Origin: Argentina anserina
Lineage: Eukaryota; Streptophyta; Magnoliopsida; Rosales; Rosaceae
Length of the DNA: 64,000 bases
Assembly: GCF_933775445.1 (NCBI RefSeq)
Contig: NC_065872.1
Coordinates: 18,352,001-18,416,000, forward strand
Reading direction: 5' to 3'
In this document: positions 26,301 to 34,179 of the stretch, one piece after another
How positions within the stretch are numbered: position 1 is the stretch's first letter
Layout of the letters: each line of letters begins with the position of its first letter
Notes under the pieces: generated by a model
What the model was told of the DNA's origin: nothing
Database searches by the model: none
What the model saw: only the letters and a program-made list of their open reading frames with translations
Program-made: the position numbers and the translations under genes

Positions 26301-29022
26301 GAGGAGGAGAAAAGGGAGAGAAAATGGAAGGATTATCTCCGGGAATTGTGGAATTACGCCGAGTCAATAAGGTGAGTAAAATCTCACATATTTACGAATC
26401 TACCCTCGCGGTGATTCAAAATTTTGCAAGAGTATTTAATAATGAATTACAACATGTATACAATTTAGTGGATTACATATATACTGTATAATGGTAATAA
26501 GTACATATATATATAGTTCATTATATTATATACTGTTATTAATTCATTAGAAATAGTCATTTCGATGACGGAAGATTGTGTATTGAGCATGTGTGGTGAA
26601 ATATGACATGTATAAGATATAGTGGACTATATATGTATTGTATAAATGGTAAATAAGTACGAATATATATAGTTTGCTATATAATATACTGTTATGATTT
26701 TATTGTGATTATATTGAGCATGTGATTTGAATTGTACAATATGATGTGAGATTATTGTACGTGATTTTTAACATTGAGATTGTTAAAATGTGAATTGTCT
26801 TCGGACCTAATTTTTGGTACAATATGATGTGAGATTATTGTACGTGTTTGGCAAGTCGAAACCTAGCCTTTGGCCGGGCGAAAGTTACGATACAGTTAGA
26901 GCTCTAGTCTGTCTGTCTTAGTACTGCATGTGAGGTAACGGGTGGTTATCTGCTCATGGGTACTCAGATTGTTTGGATGTTGGGTAGCGGGTGGCTATCC
27001 AATATCGGCGGTGTATTACGAGAGGGGTAACAGATGTGTACCAGCGTTCTTGGTACCCGTATTATAAATGCATTTGGGTAACCAGAAGGGTTACTTAATT
27101 TTCTCATGAGCGTTTCATTTTATATTCCTTTGGGACAACTAGATGGGCTGTCCATTGACTCATGAGGGCATTTATATTTGTTGATTTGTGATTTTTCGTA
27201 TATTTTGATATGCGAATTATATTTTGATTTTACTCATACGAGATATAAGCTTACCGGGTTTGTGTTTACAATCCCGGTGCACCAATTCGATGGTGTAGGG
27301 GATAATTCCGCAGGTGCTGATTAGTGGAGATTGAGTGACGACTCCGGAGGCTCGAAGTCGTTCGTATCCTGCTTGTGGTGAGATTTTCTAGCGAGGATTT
27401 GTGTGTGAGAATTGGTGTGGTTTTAATTGTGAGAGATTGTGAGGATTATTACATTCCATCTTATGTAATGTTAAATTATAAATTTGGGTTGTAATAATTG
27501 GTTTTCTGAGTTGTATTGAGAACTCAGTGATGATCCGCTGTGCACTTAAATGATTTCAATTTCATTGAGATTGTTTTTGGTGTTCTAACGACTTTGGAGT
27601 TTTGAGTTTTTTTTTAAAGCTCGAAATTTTAGAGTCGTTACATTTGCTTTGCAGCAGAACAGAATCCTGGAATGAGTACAGGAGACTCTATTCTCAATCT
27701 CATATATTCATATGTACAAAAAGTGTGTAATATGTATATTGCAGCCACCATTCCATCTAATATACTTTGAGCCGGCACCTCCTCAATAAAACAACCTCTT
27801 TTCCACAAAAAAAGTGCTAGAGCTATCATATTGTGATTCTATCAATCAGGAAAAAAATGTTTGGGAGTTCCATAAAATCGTAATCAACAGATCCAACTGA
27901 CATAGACATGCAAATGTAATGATGATCAATTATGGAATCACAAATAAAAGATGAAAAGAGAAGGAAAAAGTCTACCTTGAAATATAATGACACAGAATAA
28001 CAGTAGCGTGAAGATCATGGCAGATATGCCACTTTGCACAGATGATGACTTGGTTGCTTTCGTCTTCTTTGCCGCCTTAATCTGTTCAATTCTCGCACGC
28101 TTTCTCCTAGCAAGCTCAACAATCTCCCTAACCAACTTCTGATCAGCAGCATCGAGTAATGGACCTTTCGGAGGTCTTGGCGGCTTCATAGCATTCCTAG
28201 AGTTGCTATTCCTGTGCCTCTCATTCTCATATGTTTTTTGTGAAAGTTCCGAACCCCCTCGAATCTCTTCCGAATTCATTTCTACCTTTACCCCCCCCCC
28301 CCCACATTCAATCCTAACTTCGCTATATTCATCGACGCTGCTAGATGATTGAGTGCCACATTTGCACGTAACTGACCCCCTGGAACTCAAAAACACACCC
28401 AGATCACTACTCAAGAACGTGCTCTTCGGTCTCTTGCTCCAAAGAAGCTCCAAGTCTGCATTTTCTGGACTAGTCCTCCTGGCCGGCCCTGAGGGAGGGC
28501 AAGCCGTGCTCCTGCACTGGCCCAGGGCCCAATTTGTTTTTTTTTTTTTCTGTTTGCTCATTTCTCGATTAATCTCCTTTTCTTTTTCTTTGGCTTTCAC
28601 AATTGCATTGTTTTCAGCAAAATCTCACTTTTTTCATGCTTCCGCCGTCTTATTTTCTCTTAAATTGTTAATCTTCTCATTTCATTATGAAGAAGACTAA
28701 TAGCAAAAATCAAAGAGTTCGGTTGCCGATTGATGTTCTCCTAAATCAAAATTTCTTTCGATACTACCTCTATAAATGGATAGACTTAATAGTGATCCTT
28801 CACAATTATTCTGATATTCTGAATTCAACGGCTTCGGTGTTCAGAGTTTTATATAATCCCATATTTTTCTTTCTAATTTTACCAATGAAAAAGGTTTTTT
28901 TTTTAAATAAATAAATTGTACAATGGCCCATTTTTTTACCCGTAGGGGGCCTCAAATCTCTCAGGGCCGGCCCTGCTAGTACTGCCTTCACTTTCAAGGT
29001 CTAAACTTTGAATATAAGCCAT
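2091..29022 (-). CDS. Uncharacterised plant membrane protein gene; three exons, TE-filled 25.6 kb intron
   Basis: Gene model built from splice sites and frame. Exon 1 runs 29022 to 27976, with a MITE at 28478-28975 inside it; exon 2 is 2396-2270 and exon 3 is 2148-2091 (TAG). Leaving out the MITE and one target copy, the exons sum to 726 nt, exactly 242 codons. Intron 1 interrupts phase 1 (exon ends CAA G, donor GTAGAC; acceptor CTCATAG), intron 2 phase 2 (donor GTATTT, acceptor TTTCAG). The predicted protein has an acidic Ser-rich N-terminal half, a KPPRPPKGP motif, a basic stretch ([16 protein letters not shown]) and one strongly hydrophobic segment ([14 protein letters not shown]) before a short polar tail. 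This layout resembles an uncharacterised plant single-pass membrane protein family; the function is unknown. As the DNA stands, the exon 1 frame is broken near codon 16, so the gene may be inactive or use another start. Confidence 0.7.
2397..3203. other. Remnant of host intron 1, left part, with a possible old MITE
   Basis: Non-coding AT-rich DNA. The stretch of about 2457-2930 has GC-rich, roughly inverted ends (GGCGGCTGGGCGGATC on the left; GTCCGCCTGATTAACGTC on the right) around an AT-rich middle, which looks like a decayed hAT-type MITE. I could not find a target-site duplication for it. Confidence 0.35.
3897..6449 (-). repeat. LTR A, 3' LTR of element 1
   Basis: 2553 bp, bounded by TG and CA. 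Compared with LTR C (12111-14727) it is clearly the same sequence with many substitutions and small indels (I judge roughly 90% or more over the first 150 bp). It holds a tandem array of the unit CGTCCGAAGACA (about 4670-4785) and a TATA-like motif TATAAAAGG on the minus strand near 6119-6127. Confidence 0.85.
6450..6522 (-). promoter_or_regulatory. Pol 3' tail and polypurine tract of element 1
   Basis: On the minus strand this matches the segment after pol in element 2 (25258-25323): a tail around ATATCCACAATTG, then TTCGGGATGAAATTCC and a purine-rich tract ending at the LTR. In this family it would prime plus-strand DNA synthesis. It shows the distal LTR is a true 3' LTR although the pol gene before it is not contiguous. 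Confidence 0.7.
6523..6568 (+). repeat. Short inverted fragment of an LTR start
   Basis: Begins TGTAATAACCCGATTTT, the sequence with which LTRs of this family begin, but in the plus orientation while its neighbours are minus. It runs about 46 bp and abuts LTR B at 6569 directly. Confidence 0.6.
6569..8780 (-). repeat. LTR B, extra truncated LTR inside element 1
   Basis: Related to LTR A and C but more diverged from both than they are from each other. Read on the minus strand it starts at about 8780, close to the expected transcription start and past the TATA box, so the U3 part is absent, and ends at the normal LTR terminus 6569. Bases 8781-8791 are of unclear origin and pol homology begins at about 8792. 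It includes a perfect 9-bp-arm hairpin at 8181-8204. Confidence 0.75.
8792..10766 (-). pseudogene. Pol of element 1: protease, reverse transcriptase, RNase H; integrase missing
   Basis: Minus-strand frame in line with gag. It shows a retropepsin motif DTGASHSF, a reverse transcriptase with VDDIL and the RNase H segment [11 protein letters not shown], ending in the [15 protein letters not shown] stretch. In-frame stops occur near 10632, at 9882 (just before YGHYEF) and at 8928. Homology to element 2 stops about 45 codons after the last stop, exactly where the spacer to integrase begins, and the sequence then jumps to LTR B. It cannot encode a complete polyprotein. Confidence 0.85.
10767..11825 (-). 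pseudogene. Gag of element 1 (capsid and two CCHC knuckles), with stops
   Basis: Start taken as the ATG at 11825 (MNLEKG); the open frame reaches further up only through a non-ATG codon. An Arg/Gly-rich N-terminus ([15 protein letters not shown]) is followed by the retrotransposon gag capsid region ([22 protein letters not shown]). Two zinc knuckles, [14 protein letters not shown] and [14 protein letters not shown], lie at 10979-10870. In-frame TGA codons at 11061 and 10767 break the frame before pol. In relatives the frame runs on into protease without a shift. Confidence 0.82.
12096..12108 (-). promoter_or_regulatory. Primer-binding site of element 1 (initiator tRNA-Met type)
   Basis: The minus strand reads TGGTATTAGAGCC two bases after the 5' LTR, one mismatch from the TGGTATCAGAGCC seen in element 2. 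This is the classic plant initiator-methionine tRNA primer site. Confidence 0.8.
12111..14727 (-). repeat. LTR C, 5' LTR of element 1
   Basis: 2617 bp, from TGTCACGATC to TTATTACA. It contains a longer array of the CGTCCGAAGACA unit than LTR A (about 12850-13018), AT-rich tandem blocks, and a GC-rich segment near 13780-14350. A TATA-like TATAAAAGG (minus strand) is near 14399-14407, so U3 is only about 300 bp and R plus U5 is over 2 kb. Confidence 0.85.
14749..17372 (+). pseudogene. hAT transposase (BED finger, DUF659, dimerisation domain), decayed
   Basis: It starts [13 protein letters not shown] with a BED zinc finger ([19 protein letters not shown]). Further blocks are [16 protein letters not shown] and [13 protein letters not shown], marks of the plant DUF659/hAT transposase, and a C-terminal block ([17 protein letters not shown]) of the dimerisation domain. 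The coding parts are broken: TAG at 14989, a frame change before 15096, stops at 15363 and near 15530 with a frame change, and stops at 15967, 16177 and 16903. Introns are likely at 16409-16495, about 16610-16695 and about 17113-17199. The reading ends with TGA at 17370-17372. The protein would cut and rejoin hAT ends in the nucleus; this copy cannot make it. Confidence 0.85.
17646..18051. other. Remnant of host intron 1, middle part
   Basis: About 400 bp of AT-rich DNA between hAT 1 and LTR element 2, with no coding signal. It becomes contiguous with 2397-3203 and 27643-27975 if the insertions and one copy of each target duplication are disregarded, giving an ancestral intron of about 1.5 kb. 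Confidence 0.6.
18052..20606 (+). repeat. 5' LTR of element 2
   Basis: 2555 bp, from TGTAATAACC to GTCGTTACA. It includes a CT-rich leader (18415-18530), tandem AT-rich arrays at about 19008-19100 and 19198-19330, and a block that matches LTRs A and C inverted. A segment present in the 3' LTR after GATCTAG (26129 onward) is absent here. Confidence 0.9.
18370..18377 (+). promoter_or_regulatory. LTR TATA box
   Basis: TATAAATA, followed about 30 bp later by the CT-rich leader. It is repeated in the 3' LTR at about 25641-25648 and has counterparts in the other LTRs. It places the transcription start near 18400, leaving a short U3 and a very long R plus U5. Confidence 0.65.
20609..20621 (+). promoter_or_regulatory. 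Primer-binding site of element 2 (initiator tRNA-Met)
   Basis: TGGTATCAGAGCC, two bases after the end of the 5' LTR; a perfect match to the usual plant initiator-Met primer site. Confidence 0.88.
20897..21903 (+). pseudogene. Gag of element 2, broken by stops and a frameshift
   Basis: Same protein as gag of elements 1 and 3 ([39 protein letters not shown]). The start ATG of element 3 is AAT here. TAG codons are at 21125 and 21332. A net 7-bp loss near 21370-21385, compared with element 3, shifts the frame. TGA at 21769 falls inside the first CCHC knuckle ([11 protein letters not shown]). The second knuckle ([14 protein letters not shown]) and everything downstream are in frame with pol. Confidence 0.85.
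21904..25233 (+). CDS. Pol polyprotein of element 2 (protease, RT, RNase H, integrase)
   Basis: 1109 codons open. Protease DTGAS is near residue 27; reverse transcriptase runs to the active-site FVDDIL near 343; RNase H has [11 protein letters not shown] near 490. The integrase zinc-binding region (H and CLTCQQ) is at about 710-755; the core has Asp in MDFVTG near 780, Asp in ISDRDARF near 840 and Glu in TERVNQ near 877. A GPF/Y module ([19 protein letters not shown]) follows, then the start of a chromodomain-like tail ([10 protein letters not shown]). It stops at TGA (25231) where relatives have Trp; about 15 more codons in frame (ELESDM, RYPQLF) follow. The true translation start would be gag. 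Because gag is broken, this copy could act only if supplied by relatives. Confidence 0.9.
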   Translation: MFVVGQRDTGVEGTLSLFDYLARVLFDTGASHSFIASSVVEMLGLIPTPLGDALCVTSPLGVSLELETICKACPILIGSREFSASLIVIPDHTYDVILGIDWLRPQHAVIDCFDMVVSFHRPGEPVFRYRCLKSDNAIRSGVLAHMESVDQKVTIADIVVVSEFGEVFQEIPGLPPRRVVDFCIDVVPGTAPVSKAPYRMGQNELKELKVQIDELLDQGFIRPSVSPWGAPVLFVKKKDGSLRLCVDYRELNKVTIKNRYPLPRIDDLFDQLKGATVFSNIDLRSGYHQLRVKEEDISKTAFRTRYGHYEFVVMPFGLTNAPAVFMSLMNQVFSPYLEEFVVVFVDDILIYSKRREEHVVHLRTVLQTLKEARLYAKLEKCEFWKEEVKFLGHVVSKDGVLVDPSKVEEVKNWNRPKNPTEIRSFLGLAGYYRSFIEGFSSIASSLTKLTKKNTPFVWTDTCEEAFNKLKTRLTTAPVLMIPSSGGGYVIYSDASLQGLGCVLMQHGGVVAYGSRQLKIHEKNYPTHDLELAAVVFAMKIWRHYLYGEKFQLFSDHKSLKYLFSQKELNLKQRRWMELLKDYDFTLEYHPGKANVVADALSRKPRGVVASLMVQEWFMLETASEFDLVPSGGEPRVFLGSVTVQPTLITRIIQGQARDRLSQAKLADLVVDTLDECPSEWRVGPDGGLRFGPRLCVPDCDDLREEVLRTAHRSRYTVHPWNNKMYKDLCRQFWWNGMKNDVAELVSKCLTCQQGKAEHQRPAGMLKPLTIPLWKWEQISMDFVTGLPRSKKGHNAIWVIVDRLTKSAHFLPVSMKYSVDVLGKLYVDEVVRLHGAPVSIISDRDARFTSKFWGGLQKAMGTTLDMSTAFHPQTDGQTERVNQVMEDMLRACVLDFKGSWEDHLRLIEFSYNNSYHSSIGTTPYEALYGRPCRSPICWAEVGDEALMGPEVVQETTEKISIIRDRIRTAQSRQKSYADLKRRHVEFEIGDHVFLKVSPMRGVVRFGKKGKLAPRYVGPFEILEKVGELAYRLALSTSMSGVHNVFHISMLRKYVPDESHVIDHSTIEVKENATFVVEPVRILDRSTKKIRRREVEVVKVLWSHHDEGDAS
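25309..25323 (+). promoter_or_regulatory. Polypurine tract of element 2
   Basis: TTAAGGGGGGTAGGG lies directly before the 3' LTR, the expected place for the plus-strand primer. The 3' LTR then begins GGTAATAACC, one base off the TGTAATAACC of the 5' LTR. Confidence 0.75.
25324..27642 (+). repeat. 3' LTR of element 2
   Basis: 2319 bp. The first ~800 and last ~1037 bp match the 5' LTR closely. The middle differs: it keeps a segment beginning GTAAGAATACATTCG at 26130 and a copy of the AT-rich block at 26400-26605, but lacks the GC-rich and TACGTA-rich arrays found at about 18865-19490 of the 5' LTR. Confidence 0.88.
27643..27975. other. Remnant of host intron 1, right part
   Basis: The 333 bp between element 2 and the donor site of exon 1. 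No coding signal consistent with the exon phases was kept here. Confidence 0.6.
27976..28469 (-). CDS. Exon 1 (main part) of the membrane protein gene
   Basis: This part carries the conserved block: proline-rich KPPRPPKGP, a basic helix and the hydrophobic segment just before the donor site at 27975/27974. A run of ten C at 28291-28300 encodes glycines on the minus strand. The first 47 nt of the exon, including the likely ATG at 29022-29020, lie on the far side of the MITE (28976-29022). The sequence reads in one frame through the join when the MITE and one target-site copy are disregarded. Confidence 0.75.
28478..28975. mobile_element. hAT-type MITE inserted in exon 1 of the membrane protein gene
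   Basis: 498 bp with inverted ends: CCTGGCCGGCCCTGAGGG on the left, CAGGGCCGGCCCTGAGAG on the right (reverse complement). The flanks are an 8-bp duplication with one mismatch, CTAGTCCT (28470-28477) and CTAGTACT (28976-28983). No transposase frame, so it is non-autonomous. Insertion adds 506 bp, not a multiple of three. Confidence 0.82.
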
Positions 29023-29412
29023 ATGAATCTTTCAAAGTACCCCAACTGATCTTAACTGAGCTCCTAAGAAAAACCCTTCTAGTTGTCTTTGTTCATAACA
29101 AGCCCAGAATTGTCAAGGAACCACATCCAACTGCAAATTAAAACAGAAGCGGCTCGTTTATCAGCGTAACCTCAAAAGACCAATTCTTTTTTAGTATAAA
29201 GAACACAGAAACATGTTCTTCTTGGAAAAATGCAATTAACATATGGAAATGCTCCAAGGAATAAAATAAAAATAAAAACCAAACAGTAGATGAACAACAA
29301 AACAGAACCCACAAGCTCTTATAGAAGGGAGCTAATGCACACAAGTCTAGATAGTGAGTGAAGTTGCCAATGCCAAGAAAAACAGTATAACAGGTGATTA
29401 TATATAGTATAA
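29023..29412. other. Upstream region of the membrane protein gene
   Basis: About 390 bp between the likely start codon (29020-29022, minus strand) and the left end of hAT 2. It should hold the 5' UTR and promoter of the minus-strand gene, but no clear TATA box was picked out. The hAT element lies immediately upstream and may have displaced promoter sequence. Confidence 0.4.
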
Positions 29413-29696
29413 CACTATGTTGCACGGATACGGCAGGCAGAGGCGTGTCGCTGTGTCCGACATGTCCCGACACGCCAATACGACATGATACGCCATTTCG
29501 CCGTATCGGACACGCCACGTGGCGTATCGGAAAAAGTTGACTTTTGGACACGTTGACCGACACGGCTCCATCGTTTAAAACCTAAAAATCTCTCGCAGCC
29601 GTTCTACTTCTCTTCTGGCTTTCTCCTTCCTTGCGACTCCTTTCTCATTTCTCCTTCTCCTTCCTTGCTGGATTTCTCCTTGCAACTCCTTTCTCC

Positions 29697-30004
29697 CTCA
29701 GCCTCAGCCTCTGCCCTCAGCCTCAGCCTCAACCTCTAGCCCCAGCCCCAGCCCCAGCCTCCTGCCTCCTGCCCCAGCCCCAGCCCCAGCCTCTGCCTCC
29801 AGCCCCAGCCCCTGCCTCCTCCTGCCTCCAGCCCCAGCCTCCAGCCCCCAGCCTCTGCCTCTTTCCCCAGCCCCAGCCCCTGCCCCTGCCCCTGCTCCCG
29901 CCCCCTGCCCCCTGCTCCCTACTCCCTGCCTCTGCCTCCCTCAGCCTCAAGCCTCAAGCCGCCAGCTCCCAACTCCCAGCCTCTGCCTCTGCCTCTGCCG
30001 ACAG
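29697..30004 (+). repeat. Low-complexity (CCCCAG / CCTCTG)n tract in hAT 2 leader
   Basis: About 300 bp of irregular CAGCCC, CTGCCT and CTCAGC units. A Pro/Gln/Ala-rich frame exists across it only because of this composition, so it is not called a gene. It ends at CTGCGTAAGGTAAT, a good 5' splice donor, so it is probably an untranslated first exon. Confidence 0.75.
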
Positions 30005-30232
30005 CTCTGCGTAAGGTAATTCAATTTTTTTAAAAGTTTAGATTATTGAATGGGTATTGAATTGTTGATTGTTGATTGTTGAACTGTTGATATGATTTTA
30101 ATGGGTAGTATTTGATAGCTCAATTGGGGACTGGGTAGTGTTTGGTAGCTCAATTGGGTAGTGTACTAGTGTTTAATAGCTCAAGTCGAAGTAATTAGAT
30201 GTGATGATTGAATTGTTGAATACTTTAATAGG

Positions 30233-31836
30233 ATGAGTTCAAGTGCAGCATCAACCGAACCATCGTCCGAACGTAATGTTAGTAGTACAACTGAGGGGGG
30301 AAATTTAAGTGCTCCTCTTTGGAAATATGTTATTAAGCATACAGTGGTTGATGATGATGGAACCGTTGTCAAAGCTGCAGGAGGAAATGTTACCTGGGAA
30401 TGTAAGTTCTGCCATGTGAGCTTCAATGGGTCACATTCTAGAGTTAGGTCTCATTTTCTTAAAGAGAAGGGCACATGGGTCAGGCTTTGTAGCAAAATAA
30501 ATGATGAACAGAGTCAAGAAGTACATCATCTTGTAGCCTTTTGTGAGCAAAAGTTGCGGGAGAAAGCTCCTAAGAAAGTTTTTTGCCTCCTTCAAATTTG
30601 TCTATGTCAGGAAGTGGAACTTACTTTCCCTTGGAGGAGAGGGATGATGCAAGCAAAAAGAGAAGGGTGGTGAGTCCGCATCTTACTAAAGCTTTCAAGA
30701 TTGAAGAGAGGCAACAATGTGATGCCGAAGTTGCAAGATTGTTTTACACTAGTGGATTACCGTTCAATGTTGCAAGAAATCCTTATTACCAAGGCTCTTA
30801 CCTTCGTGCTTCACACATTCCAGGTTATACTCCCCCGAGGTACAATGCATTGAGGACCACTCTTCTTGATGATGAGAGGCGCCACATTGAACGGGTGCTT
30901 CAACCTGTTAAGAAGACGTGGAAGGAGACCGGTGTGAGCTTGTGTTCCGATGGGTGGACCGATGATCAATGGAGGCCATTGATCAATATGATGGCTGCTT
31001 CCACCAATGGGGATATTATGTTAAAGGCAATAAATTGTGAAGGCCAATATAAAGACAAGCATGAAATTAGTAGATTGCTTTTGGAATCCATCAATGAGAT
31101 ATGTGCCGAACATGTGGTTCAAGTGGTGACTGATAATGCCCCTGTGTGCGCTGCTGCCGGTGCAATAGTTGAGACTACACATCCACATATATTTTGGACA
31201 CCGTGTGTGGTTCATACTCTCAATCTTGTTTTGAAGGATATATTGAAGGCAAAGTCACATGACCCGGGTGAGAGTGTAGAGAAAGAGTTGGGGTGGCTTA
31301 CTGAAAGTGTTGTCAATGATGTGTGGTTTGTCAAGAACTTTATCATGAACCATGGCATGCATTTGTCTATGTATAATGATCATTGTGCCTTGAAGTTGCT
31401 CACTATTGCGGAGACAAGATTTGCCTCTCATTTTGTGATGCTTAAAAGGTTTAAAGAGGTGAAGAGTGGCTTGCAAGCTATGGTTATTAGTCTAAGATGG
31501 GACATGTATAAGGAAGACGATGTCAATAAGGCAAAAGCGGTGAAGAAGATGCTTATTGAAGAAAGGCTATGGGACCAAATTGATTTCATAGTTGCATTCA
31601 TGGGTCCTATATATGAGATGATAAGGATGACGGATTTGGATAGACCTTGTCTTCACTTGGTTTATGAGTGGTGGGATGTGATGATTGAGAAAGTGAGGAA
31701 TGCAATTTATAAGCCGGAATTTGCAAGTGTCTTAGCGGAGAAGGATGTAGAGGTAGATCGATTCTATGATGTGGTGTACTCCATCTTAATACATAGGTGG
31801 ACTAGGAGTTCTACCTCTCTTTATTGCTTAGCACAC
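30233..31836 (+). pseudogene. hAT transposase 2 (BED finger, DUF659), frameshifted and C-terminally cut
   Basis: It opens MSSSAASTEPSSERN, with a BED finger (WECKFCHVSFNGSHSRVRSHF) at about residues 64-85. A one-base shift in the T run at about 30578-30583 moves the frame; the second part (to 31839) carries CSDGWTDDQW, VVTDNAPVC and FWTPCVVHTLNLVLKD of the DUF659/RNase H-like core, then ETRFASHFVML. The reading ends seven codons into unrelated LTR sequence, so the hAT dimerisation domain is lost. It is a different subfamily from the copy at 14.7 kb: similar motifs but little identity. Confidence 0.83.
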
Positions 31837-33410
31837 TGATAGGAGCACAAAGTGTGACGTTCTGAATGTTTATATGCCATATTCTTATGCTTTGTTACTT
31901 CTTATTTAGTTGTTTTAGGTTCATAATTGTCATTTGTATGTTCTAAAGAGAGCTATTTCGAATTTTGAATGAATTGATGATGAAATTGTGCTAAGTGTTA
32001 GAACTCCTTATTGAGCTAGGATTCCTTACTCGACTATGATTCTACTTTCCTATTTTCATTCTTTCCTATTCCTTAATCGACGATTTCTTTTCAGGAAAGA
32101 CAAATCATATTTGGAAAGGAAGAAGAGATGCCGAGATGCATTCCTAGTTGAACAAGGAAATCATGTTCGAGTTGAAGAAGGAGAAGAGGAGGCCGGCCTA
32201 GCTACTCCTAGTTGGACCAAGAATGTTGCCGTGCAGCCCTTAAGAGATCTCCCTATTGGTCTTGGTTTCCTACATCAAGTTGGATATGGAGTACATGAAT
32301 CAAAATCCATAACAAAGAGGATTTCAGTTTCCCAATTGGTTTCTATCTCCTTATGGGACGGCCAGATGGCTTCCTAGACTCCTATATATAGAGGGTCGGC
32401 CTCCCCATATTTTGATCATCAACCTTGCACACGAAGCACAAGCCATAGCTCTGCCGAAATACTCTTCCATCCTCCAAGAAATCTTAAAACCGAAATTCAT
32501 CCTTTTTCATCCTTTGGATTCGAAGCAAGTAGCCTAGGATCTTCGTTTGCTTGGAATAAACCCCGTAGGATTATTTTCAAAGTGTAACTCTATGATCTCC
32601 ATGTTTTATTTCGGTTTTATATTTTCTTGTTCTTGGATGATTTTTGTTTTTGTTTTGTTAAAGTTCAATTCAATCTTGTCTATGAGATAGTTGTTCTTTC
32701 GAATTGTGTATGATATAAAGATTTCGATTTCTATTTCAATGATTTCTGTTTTGATGCCATGAGTTATTGTTCCATGTTCTTGATCAAAATTCGATGTGTT
32801 CTTATATTGCATGTGTGATTAAGACAAGTAGTTGATGTTGCATATGTTAATCATTCAAAGTTAGTAACGATTATGATACAAGTAGTGGATTAATTGTTCT
32901 TTGGTTTTTCACCGATTTTTGATTCTAAGTTCGGCAGTGGATAGGTGTTTAAACATGTTGATTTCTCTATGTGATATGTAATTGCATGATGAATTGGTAT
33001 GTTAGATTTTGTAGCAAGACAAGTAGTTAAGATCGAATGTATCCATGTATTAGGAACCAAATAGGAACTTGATGCATGATCGAACTTAGTTTGGAACCTT
33101 GATACCTACGGCATGAACATGAATGAGAAGGGAATTCAATGGCTTTTTTTCTTACATGATTTGTTTGGTGATTGTTTATGTGTTGGTTGGTTGATCACAT
33201 GTATATATTAGCTTAGGTTTTATTTACTGTTTTTACAAATGAATCTGATCCTATATATCAGAACCTTTTATATCTTTATGAATTCGTGTTAAGTGTTGCG
33301 ATCCTAAGCCCTGGCTGGATCCCCGGTTTGTGAACGATATCCTCTTGCTTTATACTACTAATGATGTGTTCAGGGTTAAATATTGATGTCGAGTAATCGA
33401 GCATTCATCA
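31837..33410 (+). repeat. 5' LTR of the Athila-like element
   Basis: 1574 bp, starting TGATAGGAGC and ending CATTCATCA, so the tips are TGAT and ATCA. It interrupts the hAT 2 transposase. Only the left target flank (CACAC) is available. A frame of 113 codons at 32036-32377 lies within it; no known protein was recognised and it is taken as chance. Confidence 0.8.
32383..32390 (+). promoter_or_regulatory. TATA box in Athila LTR
   Basis: TATATATA, in the context CTCCTATATATAGAGG, about 550 bp into the LTR. It is the probable core promoter that separates U3 from R. Confidence 0.6.
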
Positions 33411-33412
33411 AA

Positions 33413-33430
33413 TGGCGCCGTTGCCGGGGA
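33413..33430 (+). promoter_or_regulatory. Athila primer-binding site
   Basis: TGGCGCCGTTGCCGGGGA, two bases after the LTR. This is the well-known Athila-type primer site, generally assigned to tRNA-Asp. Confidence 0.85.
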
Positions 33431-34179
33431 TGCATAAGAGATGGATCCCTAACGTTTAATGCGAATTCATTGTTTATATTGTACATTTGTATATTCTTAT
33501 CTTGTTTCGTTGTACATATAGTAATGTATATTAGGTTGTTGTTTTGGTGCTTGAGTGAATGATTGTTGTAGGTTGTAAATCGAACGGAATAGGTAAAGTC
33601 TGTTTTGTTAATATTAGCCTTAACCCTTCATGCTAGCTCTCGAGTTTGCATGAGGTCGAGGGCGGCTTTTATTAACACTTGGAGATTTGTCTAACACACA
33701 AGGTTAAGTCCAGCTGGGTAAGGGGCACGCTCTCTTATTACTCTGGTGCATGGGACCAAAATTAGATCTCAGAGAACTAATGACTGACATACATCTCGGT
33801 GATGGAGTCGATACAGAGTTCGCTCTCCGTAGTTCAACAAATGAGTCCTACCATGTTCACTATCTCTAATTGAGCTACAAGGCCTTCTGAAACAAAGACT
33901 TGATCTTGTGTCTAGGCATCCATACTTAGGCCGCACGTCCACCTTGGTTTACAACTTAGAATCAATCGATCATTCAATCATTGAAATGGCAAAAAGAACT
34001 TGTGAATTGTATGAACTTTTGTAAACGTAAAGAACTAACTCTTTGTAAACTTGACAATAGTTGCCGTGCCCTTCCCCATAAGTGTGCGTGTGTGTGACTA
34101 AGGGAAGGCCCAAATTATATGTGTTCATTGTGTATTCTTCAATACTAACTCTTTAACTTTCGTACAACAGGTACTATGC
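33431..34179 (+). other. Athila 5' leader
   Basis: About 750 bp of untranslated leader between the primer-binding site and gag. No coding frame of note; several short upstream ATGs are present. Confidence 0.6.

Larger units (their letters stand above)
18052..27642 (+). mobile_element. LTR retrotransposon 2, Ty3/gypsy chromovirus type, recent
   Basis: Perfect 5-bp target duplications TTTGC lie at 18047-18051 and 27643-27647. Order: 5' LTR 18052-20606, primer-binding site 20609-20621, gag 20897-21903, pol 21904-25233, polypurine tract about 25309-25323, 3' LTR 25324-27642. The first 800 bp of the two LTRs differ at about a dozen positions by eye, so it looks the youngest of the three chromoviruses here. 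The pol frame is long and open; gag is broken. Confidence 0.92.
29413..31836 (+). mobile_element. hAT DNA transposon 2, truncated at 3' side by the Athila element
   Basis: The left end is set at CACTATGTTGCACGG, typical of plant hAT ends, though the exact first base is uncertain. Subterminal DNA (29430-29560) is dense in GACACG and CGTATCGG repeats and a GCCACGTGGC palindrome. A CT/CCCCAG-rich leader exon follows with a donor near 30012. Transposase coding starts at 30233. The right end is absent; an LTR begins at 31837. Confidence 0.7.

Noticed and set aside
27643..27705. Possible second exon of the membrane-protein gene next to LTR element 2
   Set aside because: An acceptor in the right phase exists, but it lacks a pyrimidine tract, and the exon at 2396-2270 fits phase, length and the downstream exon much better.
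29631..30014. Pro/Gln/Ala-rich 127-codon frame
   Set aside because: It follows entirely from the CCCCAG/CCTCTG low-complexity tract and ends at a splice donor in the leader of a hAT element.
32036..32377. 113-codon frame in the Athila LTR
   Set aside because: It lies in U3, upstream of the LTR TATA box, and resembles no known protein.
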